Source of the DNA: SIG607 sp045648445
GTDB taxonomy: Bacteria; Bacillota; Clostridia; Oscillospirales; Acutalibacteraceae
Reading direction: 5' to 3'
NCBI GenBank assembly: GCA_045648445.1
Contig: JAZRNY010000033.1
Coordinates: 11,897 to 75,896, forward strand
Length of the DNA: 64,000 nt
In this document: piece after piece, positions 42,984-52,722 of the stretch
How positions within the stretch are numbered: the first letter of the stretch is position 1
How the letters are laid out: each line of letters opens with the position of its first letter
Notes under the pieces: model-generated
Told to the model about the DNA's origin: nothing
What the model saw: only the letters and a program-made list of their open reading frames with translations
The model's database searches: none
Made by a program: the position numbers and the translations under genes

Positions 42984-44879
42984 TTAATAATTGTTACCTA
43001 AATCGTTATTAGGGTACTGAACCGTTATAACTCTATTATCAGGTTTCTTTTCAGTGGTAGTAGTAAGCATTTGCGAGTTTTGGTCTTCACGTTGATAAAT
43101 TCTAACGTAGTCTACCAGTGCTTCTATATAATTGTCGTGTTCGCCGTTCTTGTATGTAATACTACAATACGCCGCCTGAGACATACGACAACTCATAATA
43201 AGGTAATCCATAAGACAATAACTTGAAGCGGATTTACCATCTATGAAGTCAACGGTTAAATAACTCTTACCATCGATAGCAAATTTGATTTTTGTACCAT
43301 CCCAATAGCATGACATAGTGTGATAATCATCTGCTAATCTATCGCCATATCTATCGGTGTTATAAACCTGCTTAGTGTTGTTGCCGTCTTGACTGTACTT
43401 GGCTATACCGGAAAGAGAAGAGTGAGCGCTGGCTACGCGAGTGCCGTCAACATTAACCTGTGACCACCATTTGTGAAGGGTACTCGTAAAGTAATTGAGT
43501 TGTCCGTAATCTTCAAAAATATCCATCTCGGACATAACGGACCTGTCTTGATTGAGTCCGGCGATAGTCCAGTGTTTAAATAGATCACTACCGGTATTAG
43601 CGCCGTTTTGCCATAAAGAGCATGCAGCAGGTTCTTTTGCGAATTTTTCACGAATTTCAATAAGACCGTAGCGATATATCATAGTAGTACTGGTGGAAAT
43701 AAGTGCGCCTGCAAAATTTTTGCCATCAAGGTTTTGTGTAGCAAGGTGAAGATTTCCGTCGCTCTGGTACATAAGGTTCTTAAGATTAGGACCTTTGTAC
43801 ATGGATTCACCATAGCAGTTATACCAATAAAGTGTACCGCCGGTTTGTGAACCGTGAGTGGTGGTGTTGGCATAGTTTAAATAATCGCTCCACATATTAT
43901 AGTTAATAGTGTTTGCTTCGAACTCGTCGTACCAATTCAAAGTGTAGTCGTCAGCCTGATCACCAATATATTTACCGTTAATGGTGTGACCGTCAGACCA
44001 ATTAAATCCTTGACCTGTTTCGGAACTCTTCAAAACTTCTTCGTATAGTTTTAAAGCGCCTTCGCGCGTTGCAAGGTCGTTACCGCCTTTAATAACTATT
44101 TTTGTACCTATTACCTTAATAATATAGTTATCACCTTGTGCGGTAACAGATTTAGAAACTTCTCTGTCACAGTCGCCAATCAGAATTTCATATTCTACTT
44201 CTTTGTCGATAATATCTTCAAACATTTTAGGAGTGTAACCAAAATCTTCGTGATATTTAATATAATCTTCAGCAACCATACCGTATAAATATGAAGCGTA
44301 GCGGGGAAGAACAATATTATAAATACCTATGTCTTTATTAGAAACGTAGTTGGGAACAATTGAATTTTCACCTTGATGCTCATAAATGAACTCATAGTTT
44401 GATTTAAGTTTTCCCCAAGATTTGATATCTTTACAAAAAGTATCGGCAAACCACTGACAAGCATAGTTTAAAACGGTAACGTTTTTTGCATAAATACAAA
44501 TTTTGTCGTCAATTACTTTAACAATGAAGTCATTAAAGCAAGCAGTTCTATTTTCTTCTAAACGTTTGATTGCAATGGCAGTTTCTTCACGGCATGTTTC
44601 ACCAATTAGAATTTCGTAATTGTTGTCGTAATCTTCTTGTGCAATATCTTTTCTATAGTTAATGGCTATGCCGAAATTATCTTTAATAGCAGCACGAATG
44701 AGTTTTGCGCAATCGTTAACGTTTGGATCGTCAACTTCACCCGGTCTAACTACTGCGTAAATAAAACGTCCTTCTTCATTTGTACCGGCAGGTAGTGATT
44801 TGCCTGCGCATCCCGAAAGGGAGGCAATTAATGCTATTGCAAGTAAAATGCAAATTATACTTTTAAAATTAGTTTTCAT
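42984..44879 (-). CDS. GH16-family glycosidase lipoprotein, second copy
   Basis: 631 residues, same layout as the protein at 23430-25295: lipobox LSGC (Cys24), two related alpha/beta units with YEILIGxTxR/YEILIGDCDR motifs, then GH16 from ~312 (YTLNWYDEFEA) with active-site motif EMDIFE (Glu451, Asp453, Glu456). Both copies share the FNWSDGHTINGKY linker and a short Tyr-ending tail with YPNN. The two differ widely in surface residues, so their substrates may differ. It is 19 bases downstream of its giant partner gene, exactly as in the first copy. Confidence 0.87.
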   Translation of the reverse strand: MKTNFKSIICILLAIALIASLSGCAGKSLPAGTNEEGRFIYAVVRPGEVDDPNVNDCAKLIRAAIKDNFGIAINYRKDIAQEDYDNNYEILIGETCREETAIAIKRLEENRTACFNDFIVKVIDDKICIYAKNVTVLNYACQWFADTFCKDIKSWGKLKSNYEFIYEHQGENSIVPNYVSNKDIGIYNIVLPRYASYLYGMVAEDYIKYHEDFGYTPKMFEDIIDKEVEYEILIGDCDREVSKSVTAQGDNYIIKVIGTKIVIKGGNDLATREGALKLYEEVLKSSETGQGFNWSDGHTINGKYIGDQADDYTLNWYDEFEANTINYNMWSDYLNYANTTTHGSQTGGTLYWYNCYGESMYKGPNLKNLMYQSDGNLHLATQNLDGKNFAGALISTSTTMIYRYGLIEIREKFAKEPAACSLWQNGANTGSDLFKHWTIAGLNQDRSVMSEMDIFEDYGQLNYFTSTLHKWWSQVNVDGTRVASAHSSLSGIAKYSQDGNNTKQVYNTDRYGDRLADDYHTMSCYWDGTKIKFAIDGKSYLTVDFIDGKSASSYCLMDYLIMSCRMSQAAYCSITYKNGEHDNYIEALVDYVRIYQREDQNSQMLTTTTEKKPDNRVITVQYPNNDLGNNY

Positions 44880-44898
44880 TATAAATTACCTTCCTTTC

Positions 44899-47800
44899 TT
44901 ATGCCTTTTTTGATTTCTTTTTCTTGATGAAAAAGAATACGATGCCTGCTGCCAAAAGAACGATAACTGAACCACCTATAATAACAATCCACATAAACAT
45001 AGGACTGTCGCTAAGCGAATTATCAACAATTGTTAAAATATCAATAACCAATGCCTGTTCAGCAGTGTCACTTAAATATTCGGTAAAAGTAATGGGAGTA
45101 GAAAGTGGAGCGCCTTCAGCAACAGTAAATGTTACGTCATCAATAAATACTTCAATATAGCCCGGAACTATTATAGAAGCAAATCCTTCTACAGAGTTAA
45201 AGGTATATGATACCTCATGCCACTGTCCGTCAACTAAATCAGCAACAGCTACTACAGGGTAGTTATCACCCATAGTATCCCATGGGTAAGCGTAATTTCT
45301 ACATGAAGCGACTTTTAAAGCACCGTCTGTATGCTTATGTTGACCCATTTTAACTTTAAATGTAACTGTGTATCTTGTATCAGCTGCAATATCGTTACCC
45401 AAAGTTAAGAGAATTGCGCCTTCATTATAGGGTGAATTACCTTTTCTGTGTAACGAGAAGTTGCCGCTTGTAACGTTATCCTTAGAATTACCGGGTTGAG
45501 AAGCGTCGTATAATTCAAAGTCAAAGTCGAATATCTTTAAAGCGCCGTATACGTTTGCTTGATATGAATATGCGCCTGTGTCAAAGTTTTCAACAACCTT
45601 TTCATCAATGAAACGGGCGTAAACAATATAACTTTCTTTGCCGAGTTTCATATCTTCGGGTTTTAATTCTACGTAAGCGCCATCGGCATTTTTAGTGAAA
45701 TAACCTTTAAAGTATTTACCATTATACTTTGGAGTTTTAGGTAATTTACTAGCAAAACTTGCTCCAGGTTTGCCAACATAACTTGTAATCATTCCGGGGC
45801 AATTATCACTATCAACTATAATAGCAGTACTGCCTTTAGGTACGCGCTTAATAACTACGTCATCAAAATAGTAGATACCGCCTGCGCCACCTGATAGGCT
45901 GAAGTAAATACCGTTAGCGTTGGGGTCAGCAAGTTTTTTGCCCGAAATTAAGAAGGTTGCTGAATGCCATACACCTGATTTTTCGGAAGTGGAAATTTTA
46001 GCGCTTTCTCTATCTGTACGAGATGCATAGAAGTTAAGGCCGTATGCATTGTGTATCTTTATGTATGCGCCACCGGGAGCGTGTTTTTTAATGTAATAAT
46101 GTACAGTTATAACGTAATCGCTATCTGCTTCGATTTTAAACGGTGTTTCATCCTGCGCAACTATAAAGTAGCAAAAATCAGTATAATCAGGCGCTCTCTT
46201 TATTTCGATAACTTTATTGCCGGTACGAGCATTTGCAAATGTTATTTGTGCAGCTTCACGTCTTTGAACACGTCCTACAATTTCGCCTCTGTGGGGAATA
46301 TTGTATTTTTCGAACGAGTAGGTTACTGTGTCTGAGGGTTTCCAACCTGCAAATACTATTAATTTAGTGTTTGCATCAAAGGTTTTCTGAGTAAAGGGGA
46401 TGGTACATTCGGCATCGATATACCAACCTGTAAAGTCGAAGCCAAAGTATGTAGGCTTTTTGGTGTGAGCTATTTTATCGCCTTCTTTACCAACGAGCAA
46501 TTCAGCATCTTTACCTTCGGTATGGTCGAAGTAAACATAAGAACCGTCAATTTCTTCGATTAAAATGTTATCAATATCAACGTTAACGCGGGTAGATTCA
46601 TTGGCATTTATTATTTCAAAGTTGAAGTATATACCATTATTATCTTTGCCTGCGCTGTCTTTTGTGAAATTAGTTGCATATACAAATGATACTTGTTGCC
46701 ACTCACCTAGTTTCTTTTTATCGGGTGTAAATTCAGTCGAGTAAATTATTTTACCGCCGGTCCAAATATTGTTGCTAGAAGCAGACATTAATCTCATTTT
46801 AAAGTCAGCGGTTGCTTTGTTTATTCTGTAAAGGTAAGTAACCTTATAAAGTGTTGAGTTTTTGGCAGTTCCCAATTTTGCCGTATGTGTTAGATAAGAA
46901 CGGCTATACATAAGCGAAACTGTGCCATCAGTAGTGGGGTAGAGGTCATCGCCCTTAAAGTCAAGGGTAAGGGTATGATTATCGTCATATCCATAGCCTT
47001 CTTTTTCAGTAATGCGCATTGTAGCACCAAATTGAGTAACAGACGTAGTATTAAAGTTTTGCTTATAGGTATCAAATGCCATAGGACCTGCGCCCCATTT
47101 AGCATACACTACGGTAACACCTTCTTGTAAGGTTGTGCCGGTAAAGGGAATAGTACATTCTTTATCAGCATACCAACCAAGGAAAGGATTTCTGCCATTG
47201 GTGGGGGTAGTAAGAGTTAAAGCGTCACCAATATTACCTGTAAAAATAGTATCCTTAGCGTTTTCGCCGTTTCCATTTAGGAATAGTAGGTTACCGCTAA
47301 CTTCTTCTAAATATACGTTATCAACGTAAGCATCTACATAACAAGTTTCGGCACTATCGGTACAGTTAAACTGTAAGTAAAGTAAATTTGCTTTAACGTT
47401 GGTAAGTATTGGCATAAAGTAAACGGTTTCTTTTACCCAATCTTTGTTTTTGCGTTCTGCTATTATTTTGGCACCGGTGTGTTTAATGTAGGTGCCATCC
47501 CAAACGTTATCACTACCTGTTGCAACGTTGATTGAATAGTCAGCGTTAGTATCAGCAGATGCTTTTCTATAGTATGTAAGCATATATACTTTGCCGGAAT
47601 CAACTTTACCAATTCGTGCTACGTTGTCTTGAGTAGAAAATCTATCTTTAAATTTAATCGGAGCGCTATCATATTGGGACTGATATTTAGCATCAGCATC
47701 ATATTTAAAGTTGAGCGCGTAGTCATCGTTTTGACCTACGTTGGTACCTAGTTTTATTGATAAAGTAAAGGGAGCGCGTCTTGTAAATTCATAAGGGTAG

Positions 47801-49656
47801 TTATTAAAGGTCATGATTTGAGCGCCCCATTTAGCATAAACCTTTGTAAAACCTTCGGGAATAGTTGTGGCAGTAAAGGGAACGGTAAGTTCTGCATCTG
47901 CATACCAACCTAATAGCGGTGCTTCAGGATTGGTAATTTCGGGTATTGTTAATTGGTCACCGACATTACCGTTTACAACAAAGTCTTTAACCATTGAAGT
48001 GTTGGTTTCAAAATAAACAACGTTATCGGTAATTTCTTCTACTAAAACGTTATCAACGAAGCCGTCAACGTACGCTGCATCTGTTGTATCTGAACTGTTG
48101 AATTGGAAGTACAAATAGTCAGCGGTTGCTACCGAAATGTTAGGAATAAAGTAAACGGTTTCTTTAACCCAATCTTTTTGGTCAGCTTTTACGGTAATAG
48201 ATGTATCTTCATAAGCTACACGTCCTGCTGTCCATATGTTATAGTCTGCAGTAACGAGTTTGATAGTGAAATCAGATTCACTGTTTTTGCCCGAACGTCT
48301 CATATAAGTAATTTTATATAACGAGCCATTGTTTACTTTTGTAATTTTGATGGCATTATCAATATTTGCGGCTCTTTCAGAAAATTTAATAGGTTCAGGG
48401 TCAGACGAGTATTGATATGTAGCGTCACCATCGTGTAAGAAGTTTAATGCATAGTTATCATTAACACCAACGCCTTCGCCATCTTTGTAGAAGAGTGTAT
48501 AAACAGCACGCAACATAAGTGCATCGGTCATAGGCGGATTTTTAAATGTAATGGGAGCGTTACCCCATTTTGCGTATGCAACAATGTTTTTTCTTTGATA
48601 AACTGTATATTCAAAAGGAATAGTAAATTCAGCATCTTCAAACCAACCTAAAAACTCTCTATCACCATAGGTTACATTAGGAACATTAATAGCATCACCA
48701 CGATTGCCGGTCAATACTACAGCATTTTCATCATTATTAGTATTAAAAGTTACAGTAGATTGATTTGGCTTTAAAAGGGGAGTAAACACTACGTCATCAA
48801 TGTAAATTATATAATCCTTGTTTTCAGCAGGTTGGAAATAAAAGAACATTGCTGTGCCGGAAGTGTCGGCGTAATTTACGGTGAAATCCAAAGTGCCTTC
48901 TTGCCATTCGGTTGTGGTAGTATTAAGACTGATTTTACCGTTGTTTTTGCCGCTAGCCCAAATGTTGTGGTGCAAAGCAGAATATAAGTTAAGAATAACA
49001 GAAGTGTCGGCTTTTTCTACCTTATATTTAAATGTAACGTTATAAGGAACATTGTTATCTAAACTTTCGGTTAAGTAAAATTTAGCATCAAACGATTTGT
49101 AACGAGCTGCAGCATTATAAGTGGATGGGTCATCAGCCACTTTGGTCATAGTGCTGTCCCATGCCATTTTTATTGCGTAACCACTATTATTATATGTAAC
49201 GTCAGACTGCTTGGTCATACCTTCGAAGAAGTAGTTTCGGTTATCTTTAGATAAATCACCATTAGTGTCTTTAACGGTGAAAGTATCTTTTGTATAACTT
49301 TCAAAATTCTGAGTGTAACCAGTGAATTCTGATAACCATTTGGCGTAAAGAGTAATATCTTCTTCACCAAATATACCACTGGTATGCTCGTTTTTGTATT
49401 TGGTTGAGTCATACCAACCCATAAACCATTTAACGCCGCTTTGGTCAACGGGATCGGTAGGGTAAGAGAAAGATTCTCCTTTGGTACCTGAGATAGTATT
49501 TTCGGTATTGTTTAATGCGTCAACAAAAGTAACGGTTACGGTACTTGCCGCTTTTACAGCCAATGCAATAGGTGTATAAATAGCACCTAAAATTATTGCA
49601 AAAACGCAAACAATGCCCAAAATCTTTTTTAAAGTGAAGTTGGTAAAATTTAGCAT
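44899..49656 (-). CDS. Giant membrane-anchored repeat surface protein, second copy
   Basis: 1585 residues from ATG 49656 (AAAGGAAG upstream; an ATG 18 bases earlier overlaps the RBS). Signal peptide ending AVKAAST, then six alternating InlB-type (GWY...VYAKW) and CBM-like beta-sandwich units in the same order as the protein at 25315-30060, one C-terminal membrane helix (MFMWIVIIGGSVIVLLAAGIV region) and a KKKKSKKA tail. No LPXTG and no catalytic motif. The conserved N-terminal FVDALNNTE...SGTKGES segment shows a shared origin. It probably holds polysaccharide near the cell for the GH16 lipoprotein encoded next. Confidence 0.85.
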   Translation of the reverse strand: MLNFTNFTLKKILGIVCVFAIILGAIYTPIALAVKAASTVTVTFVDALNNTENTISGTKGESFSYPTDPVDQSGVKWFMGWYDSTKYKNEHTSGIFGEEDITLYAKWLSEFTGYTQNFESYTKDTFTVKDTNGDLSKDNRNYFFEGMTKQSDVTYNNSGYAIKMAWDSTMTKVADDPSTYNAAARYKSFDAKFYLTESLDNNVPYNVTFKYKVEKADTSVILNLYSALHHNIWASGKNNGKISLNTTTTEWQEGTLDFTVNYADTSGTAMFFYFQPAENKDYIIYIDDVVFTPLLKPNQSTVTFNTNNDENAVVLTGNRGDAINVPNVTYGDREFLGWFEDAEFTIPFEYTVYQRKNIVAYAKWGNAPITFKNPPMTDALMLRAVYTLFYKDGEGVGVNDNYALNFLHDGDATYQYSSDPEPIKFSERAANIDNAIKITKVNNGSLYKITYMRRSGKNSESDFTIKLVTADYNIWTAGRVAYEDTSITVKADQKDWVKETVYFIPNISVATADYLYFQFNSSDTTDAAYVDGFVDNVLVEEITDNVVYFETNTSMVKDFVVNGNVGDQLTIPEITNPEAPLLGWYADAELTVPFTATTIPEGFTKVYAKWGAQIMTFNNYPYEFTRRAPFTLSIKLGTNVGQNDDYALNFKYDADAKYQSQYDSAPIKFKDRFSTQDNVARIGKVDSGKVYMLTYYRKASADTNADYSINVATGSDNVWDGTYIKHTGAKIIAERKNKDWVKETVYFMPILTNVKANLLYLQFNCTDSAETCYVDAYVDNVYLEEVSGNLLFLNGNGENAKDTIFTGNIGDALTLTTPTNGRNPFLGWYADKECTIPFTGTTLQEGVTVVYAKWGAGPMAFDTYKQNFNTTSVTQFGATMRITEKEGYGYDDNHTLTLDFKGDDLYPTTDGTVSLMYSRSYLTHTAKLGTAKNSTLYKVTYLYRINKATADFKMRLMSASSNNIWTGGKIIYSTEFTPDKKKLGEWQQVSFVYATNFTKDSAGKDNNGIYFNFEIINANESTRVNVDIDNILIEEIDGSYVYFDHTEGKDAELLVGKEGDKIAHTKKPTYFGFDFTGWYIDAECTIPFTQKTFDANTKLIVFAGWKPSDTVTYSFEKYNIPHRGEIVGRVQRREAAQITFANARTGNKVIEIKRAPDYTDFCYFIVAQDETPFKIEADSDYVITVHYYIKKHAPGGAYIKIHNAYGLNFYASRTDRESAKISTSEKSGVWHSATFLISGKKLADPNANGIYFSLSGGAGGIYYFDDVVIKRVPKGSTAIIVDSDNCPGMITSYVGKPGASFASKLPKTPKYNGKYFKGYFTKNADGAYVELKPEDMKLGKESYIVYARFIDEKVVENFDTGAYSYQANVYGALKIFDFDFELYDASQPGNSKDNVTSGNFSLHRKGNSPYNEGAILLTLGNDIAADTRYTVTFKVKMGQHKHTDGALKVASCRNYAYPWDTMGDNYPVVAVADLVDGQWHEVSYTFNSVEGFASIIVPGYIEVFIDDVTFTVAEGAPLSTPITFTEYLSDTAEQALVIDILTIVDNSLSDSPMFMWIVIIGGSVIVLLAAGIVFFFIKKKKSKKA

Positions 49657-49712
49657 ATAACTTCTTCCTTTCATTTGCTTTTAGAATGTAATACATAGTT
49701 ATAACATTCTAC

Positions 49713-49750
49713 GTTACATATATTATAGCACAAGTTGATATATGTAACAA
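49713..49750 (-). promoter_or_regulatory. Promoter of the second surface module bracketed by an inverted repeat
   Basis: Minus-strand TTGTTA (49745-49750), 17-base spacer, TGC then TATAAT (49722-49727): an extended -10 promoter. A perfect 11-bp inverted repeat GTTACATATAT (49713-49723) and ATATATGTAAC (49738-49748) surrounds the core, overlapping both the -10 and -35. The direct repeats of the first module are absent. Confidence 0.7.
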
Positions 49751-49828
49751 TTACAAATATCAACAAAATTTCATTATTAAAATTAATTTTTTGACTTTTT
49801 GTGATTATTTTTGTAATGTTTTATAAAA

Positions 49829-49862
49829 AAACTCCCAAATATTTACATATCGGGGAGTAAAA
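49829..49862 (-). terminator. Terminator of dapA2-dapB
   Basis: Arms ACTCCC (49831-49836) and GGGAGT (49853-49858) with a long AT loop; seven A on the plus strand give a T-run for the minus-strand transcript. Confidence 0.7.
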
Positions 49863-49864
49863 AA

Positions 49865-50617
49865 TCACAATATTATACTTTTCATATCATAAAGGTTTGG
49901 CTCTTTTTTTGACATAAATATTGCTGCTTTTACAGCACCGTTAGCAAATACTGTTCTTGATGTTGCATAGTGCGAAAGGGTAATCACTTCGTCCTTTCCG
50001 GCAAATATTACTTCGTGTTCTCCCACTATTGTACCGCCGCGTACAGAATGAATACCAATTTCTTTTTTTGAACGCTTTTGACGTTTTGAGTGACGGTCGT
50101 ATTCATACTGAAGTGAATCGTCAAAAACTTCGTTTATAGAGTTAGCAAGCATTAAAGCGGTACCTGAAGGGGCGTCGAGTTTTTGGTTATGGTGCTTTTC
50201 GATAATTTCAATATCAAAATCGTTTCCAAGAATATTGGCGGCCTTTTTTGATAAAGCGGTAAGCAAATTAATGCCTAATGACATATTGAATGTAAAGAAA
50301 ATAGGAATAATTTTACTTTTTGATTTTATGGTTGCAATTTGTTCTTCGCTGTATCCTGTTGTTGCTAAAACGATGGCGGTTTTGTTTGACTGAGCATAAC
50401 CGAGCAAAGAGTCAAGTGCGCTTGGGTTGCTAAAATCAATTATGACATCTGCTTTTTCTTTAACGTCGTCAATGTTTTTATAAACGGGAAAATCAGATTC
50501 ACCCTGTGAAAAAGCATCAACACCTGCTACAATTTCGCACTCATTATTTTCTTTAACTATTTCGGTTATAACTTTGCCCATACGGCCAAAACAACCGTTT
50601 AATATTATCTTAACCAT
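49865..50617 (-). CDS. dapB: 4-hydroxy-tetrahydrodipicolinate reductase
   Basis: 250 residues. It reduces tetrahydrodipicolinate precursor with NAD(P)H in the diaminopimelate pathway. N-terminal ILNGCFGRMGKVI is a variant of the GxxGxxG loop; IDFSNPSAL, LATTGYSEEQ, the catalytic EKHHNQKLDAPSGTALML block and GIHSVRGGTIVGEHEV are diagnostic. The start is uncertain by three codons; ATG 50617 is favoured because AAAGG is too near ATG 50626. Encoded just after dapA2. Confidence 0.95.
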   Translation of the reverse strand: MVKIILNGCFGRMGKVITEIVKENNECEIVAGVDAFSQGESDFPVYKNIDDVKEKADVIIDFSNPSALDSLLGYAQSNKTAIVLATTGYSEEQIATIKSKSKIIPIFFTFNMSLGINLLTALSKKAANILGNDFDIEIIEKHHNQKLDAPSGTALMLANSINEVFDDSLQYEYDRHSKRQKRSKKEIGIHSVRGGTIVGEHEVIFAGKDEVITLSHYATSRTVFANGAVKAAIFMSKKEPNLYDMKSIIL

Positions 50618-50639
50618 TTTTAACATCCTTTACGTTGGC

Positions 50640-51530
50640 TTATTTTAATAAATTACAGAACTTTAATTGTTCGATAAGTTCTGCCTTTTGCTTTTCTTCC
50701 ATTGGAACAAGTGGAAGTCGACAAGGCCCTACGTCATAACCGAGTATATTCATAGCTTCTTTTACCGGAATAGGATTAACGTCGGAAAATAGCGCTTTTA
50801 TAAGTTGTGAATAATGGATTTGCATATCTGACGCGGTTTTTGTATCGCCATTAAGATACTTGGCACACATATCATGCGTTTGTGCCGGTGCTATATTTGA
50901 CAAAACGGATATAACACCTATTCCTCCCAAAGACATTATTGGAACAATTTGGTCATCATTTCCTGAATAAATGTCAAGTTCATCACCACATAAAGCACGG
51001 GTTAAAGCAACAGAAGAAATATCTCCGTTGGCCTCTTTGGTAGCAACTATATTCGGGTGTTTACAAAGTTCGGCATAGGTTGATGGAGCAATATTAACAC
51101 CGGTTCGAGACGGAACGTTATATAAAATTATCGGACTGTCAATTCGGTCTGCAACGTAATTGTAATGAGTTATTAAACCGCGTTGTGAAGTTTTATTGTA
51201 ATATGGGGTAACCATAAGCATAGCATCGGCACCGCAACTAATTGCATCTTTACAAAGTTCTACGGTATAAACCGTATCATTTGAACCTGTGCCTGCAATA
51301 ATTGGTACACGTCCGTTTGCGCTGTTTACGGCGGATTCAATAACTTTAACGTGTTCTTTATAATTTAAGGTTGATTTTTCGCCTGTAGTACCGCAAATAA
51401 CAAGTGCATCAATGCCATAGTTAATTTGTTGCTCAACCAGTTCTGCAATTTTTTCGAAATTAACACTGCCATCGTTATGCATTGGTGTAATCAAAGCAGT
51501 GGCGGCACCTGTGAATACTCTTTTTTTCAT
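50640..51530 (-). CDS. dapA: 4-hydroxy-tetrahydrodipicolinate synthase (second copy)
   Basis: 296 residues, the same length as the copy at 19605-20495. Schiff-base Lys in VATKEANGD, Tyr/Arg in LYNVPSRTG, and CGTTGEKSTLN near the N-terminus; YSGNDDQIVPI is shared with the first copy. ATG 51530 with AAAGG upstream; a long in-frame extension back to 51638 would run through the leader and is discounted. No lysine riboswitch precedes it, so this copy with dapB should escape lysine control and keep diaminopimelate available for wall and spore. A 7-bp inverted repeat ACTGTTG/CAACAGT lies in the leader (51576-51595). Confidence 0.95.
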   Translation of the reverse strand: MKKRVFTGAATALITPMHNDGSVNFEKIAELVEQQINYGIDALVICGTTGEKSTLNYKEHVKVIESAVNSANGRVPIIAGTGSNDTVYTVELCKDAISCGADAMLMVTPYYNKTSQRGLITHYNYVADRIDSPIILYNVPSRTGVNIAPSTYAELCKHPNIVATKEANGDISSVALTRALCGDELDIYSGNDDQIVPIMSLGGIGVISVLSNIAPAQTHDMCAKYLNGDTKTASDMQIHYSQLIKALFSDVNPIPVKEAMNILGYDVGPCRLPLVPMEEKQKAELIEQLKFCNLLK

Positions 51531-51650
51531 AAAAAACATACCTTTCTTAATATTTTCAAAAAGAAAATTAACTTTACTGTTGCCAATACAACAGTTTTGC
51601 AATATAATCATATTATTATCACACTTAAATGATACCATTCGATATATGGT

Positions 51651-51679
51651 TTGTCAAATATATTTTTGTTTTTTATAAA
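51651..51679 (+). promoter_or_regulatory. Promoter of queA-tgt
   Basis: TTGTCA (51651-51656), 17-base spacer, TATAAA (51674-51679), only 12 bases before the queA ATG region; divergent from dapA2. Confidence 0.5.
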
Positions 51680-51690
51680 CGGGAGAAACT

Positions 51691-52713
51691 ATGAAAAAAA
51701 GCGATTTTTACTATGATTTACCGGAAGAATTAATTGCGCAAACACCTATAGAACCGCGCGATGCTTCAAGGCTTATGCTTATTGATAAAAACAGTAAAAC
51801 CTGTGGTGAAGACGTATTCAGAAATATTTTAGAGTATCTTAATGAAGGCGATTTATTAGTGCTGAATGATACAAGAGTATTACCTGCAAGAATATACGGT
51901 ACACGCATTGATACCGGCGCAGTTGTGGAATTTGTTTTACTTAAACAAATCTATGCTAATAAATGGGAATGTATCGCAGGTCCTGGTAAAAAGGCAAAAG
52001 AAGGTCACAGTTTTAAGTTTAGCGATAAATTAAGCGCTACGGTAATTAATGTTTTGGATGACGGTAACAGAGTGCTTGAATTTGTTTTTGATAGAGATTT
52101 TTTTGCCGAATTAGATGAAATCGGTCAAATGCCGCTTCCGCATTATATAAAGGAAGAGTTAAAAGACAAAGAACGTTATCAAACTGTTTACTCAAAGGAA
52201 TTAGGCTCTGCCGCTGCACCTACAGCAGGTTTGCATTTCACCAAAGAACTTATGGAAAAAATTAAAAATAAAGGCATAGACATAGCGTACGTGACTTTGC
52301 ACGTTGGTCTTGGTACGTTCAGACCTGTAAAGGTTGACGAAATAACCGATCATCATATGCACTCTGAACATTATTCTATATCGAAAGATACTGCTGATAA
52401 AATCAACAAAACAAAGAGTAACGGTGGCAGGGTGATATGCGTCGGTACTACCAGTTGCCGTACAGTTGAAAGTGCCGCAACTAAGTTTGGAGAAATTAAA
52501 GAATGTGAAGACGATACTTCAATTTTTATTTATCCCGGTTATGAATTTAAATGTATGGATGCACTAATTACAAATTTTCATTTACCTGAGAGCACTTTAA
52601 TTATGTTGGTTTCAGCATTTGCAGGTTATGATTTTACAATGGAATTTTATAACAAAGCGGTAAAAGATAAATTTAGGTTTTTTAGTTTCGGCGACTCAAT
52701 GTTTATTCGTTAG
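51691..52713 (+). CDS. queA: S-adenosylmethionine:tRNA ribosyltransferase-isomerase
   Basis: 340 residues, full length. QueA adds the epoxycyclopentanediol ring to preQ1 in tRNA, the penultimate step of queuosine. Seen: DFYYDLPEELIAQTPIEPRDASRL at the N-terminus, LNDTRVLPARI, GSAAAPTAGLHFT, THVGLGTF-like LHVGLGTFRPV, and NFHLPESTLIMLVSAFAGYD. RBS GGGAGA. Directly upstream of tgt (9-base gap), the common queA-tgt-yajC order in Firmicutes. Confidence 0.97.
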   Translation: MKKSDFYYDLPEELIAQTPIEPRDASRLMLIDKNSKTCGEDVFRNILEYLNEGDLLVLNDTRVLPARIYGTRIDTGAVVEFVLLKQIYANKWECIAGPGKKAKEGHSFKFSDKLSATVINVLDDGNRVLEFVFDRDFFAELDEIGQMPLPHYIKEELKDKERYQTVYSKELGSAAAPTAGLHFTKELMEKIKNKGIDIAYVTLHVGLGTFRPVKVDEITDHHMHSEHYSISKDTADKINKTKSNGGRVICVGTTSCRTVESAATKFGEIKECEDDTSIFIYPGYEFKCMDALITNFHLPESTLIMLVSAFAGYDFTMEFYNKAVKDKFRFFSFGDSMFIR

Positions 52714-52722
52714 GAGAAAATT

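Noticed and set aside
25315..49656. Repeated blocks that might be read as a CRISPR array or mobile-element repeats
   Set aside because: The periodicity of several hundred bases comes from protein domain repeats; there are no short identical repeats with unique spacers and no cas genes.
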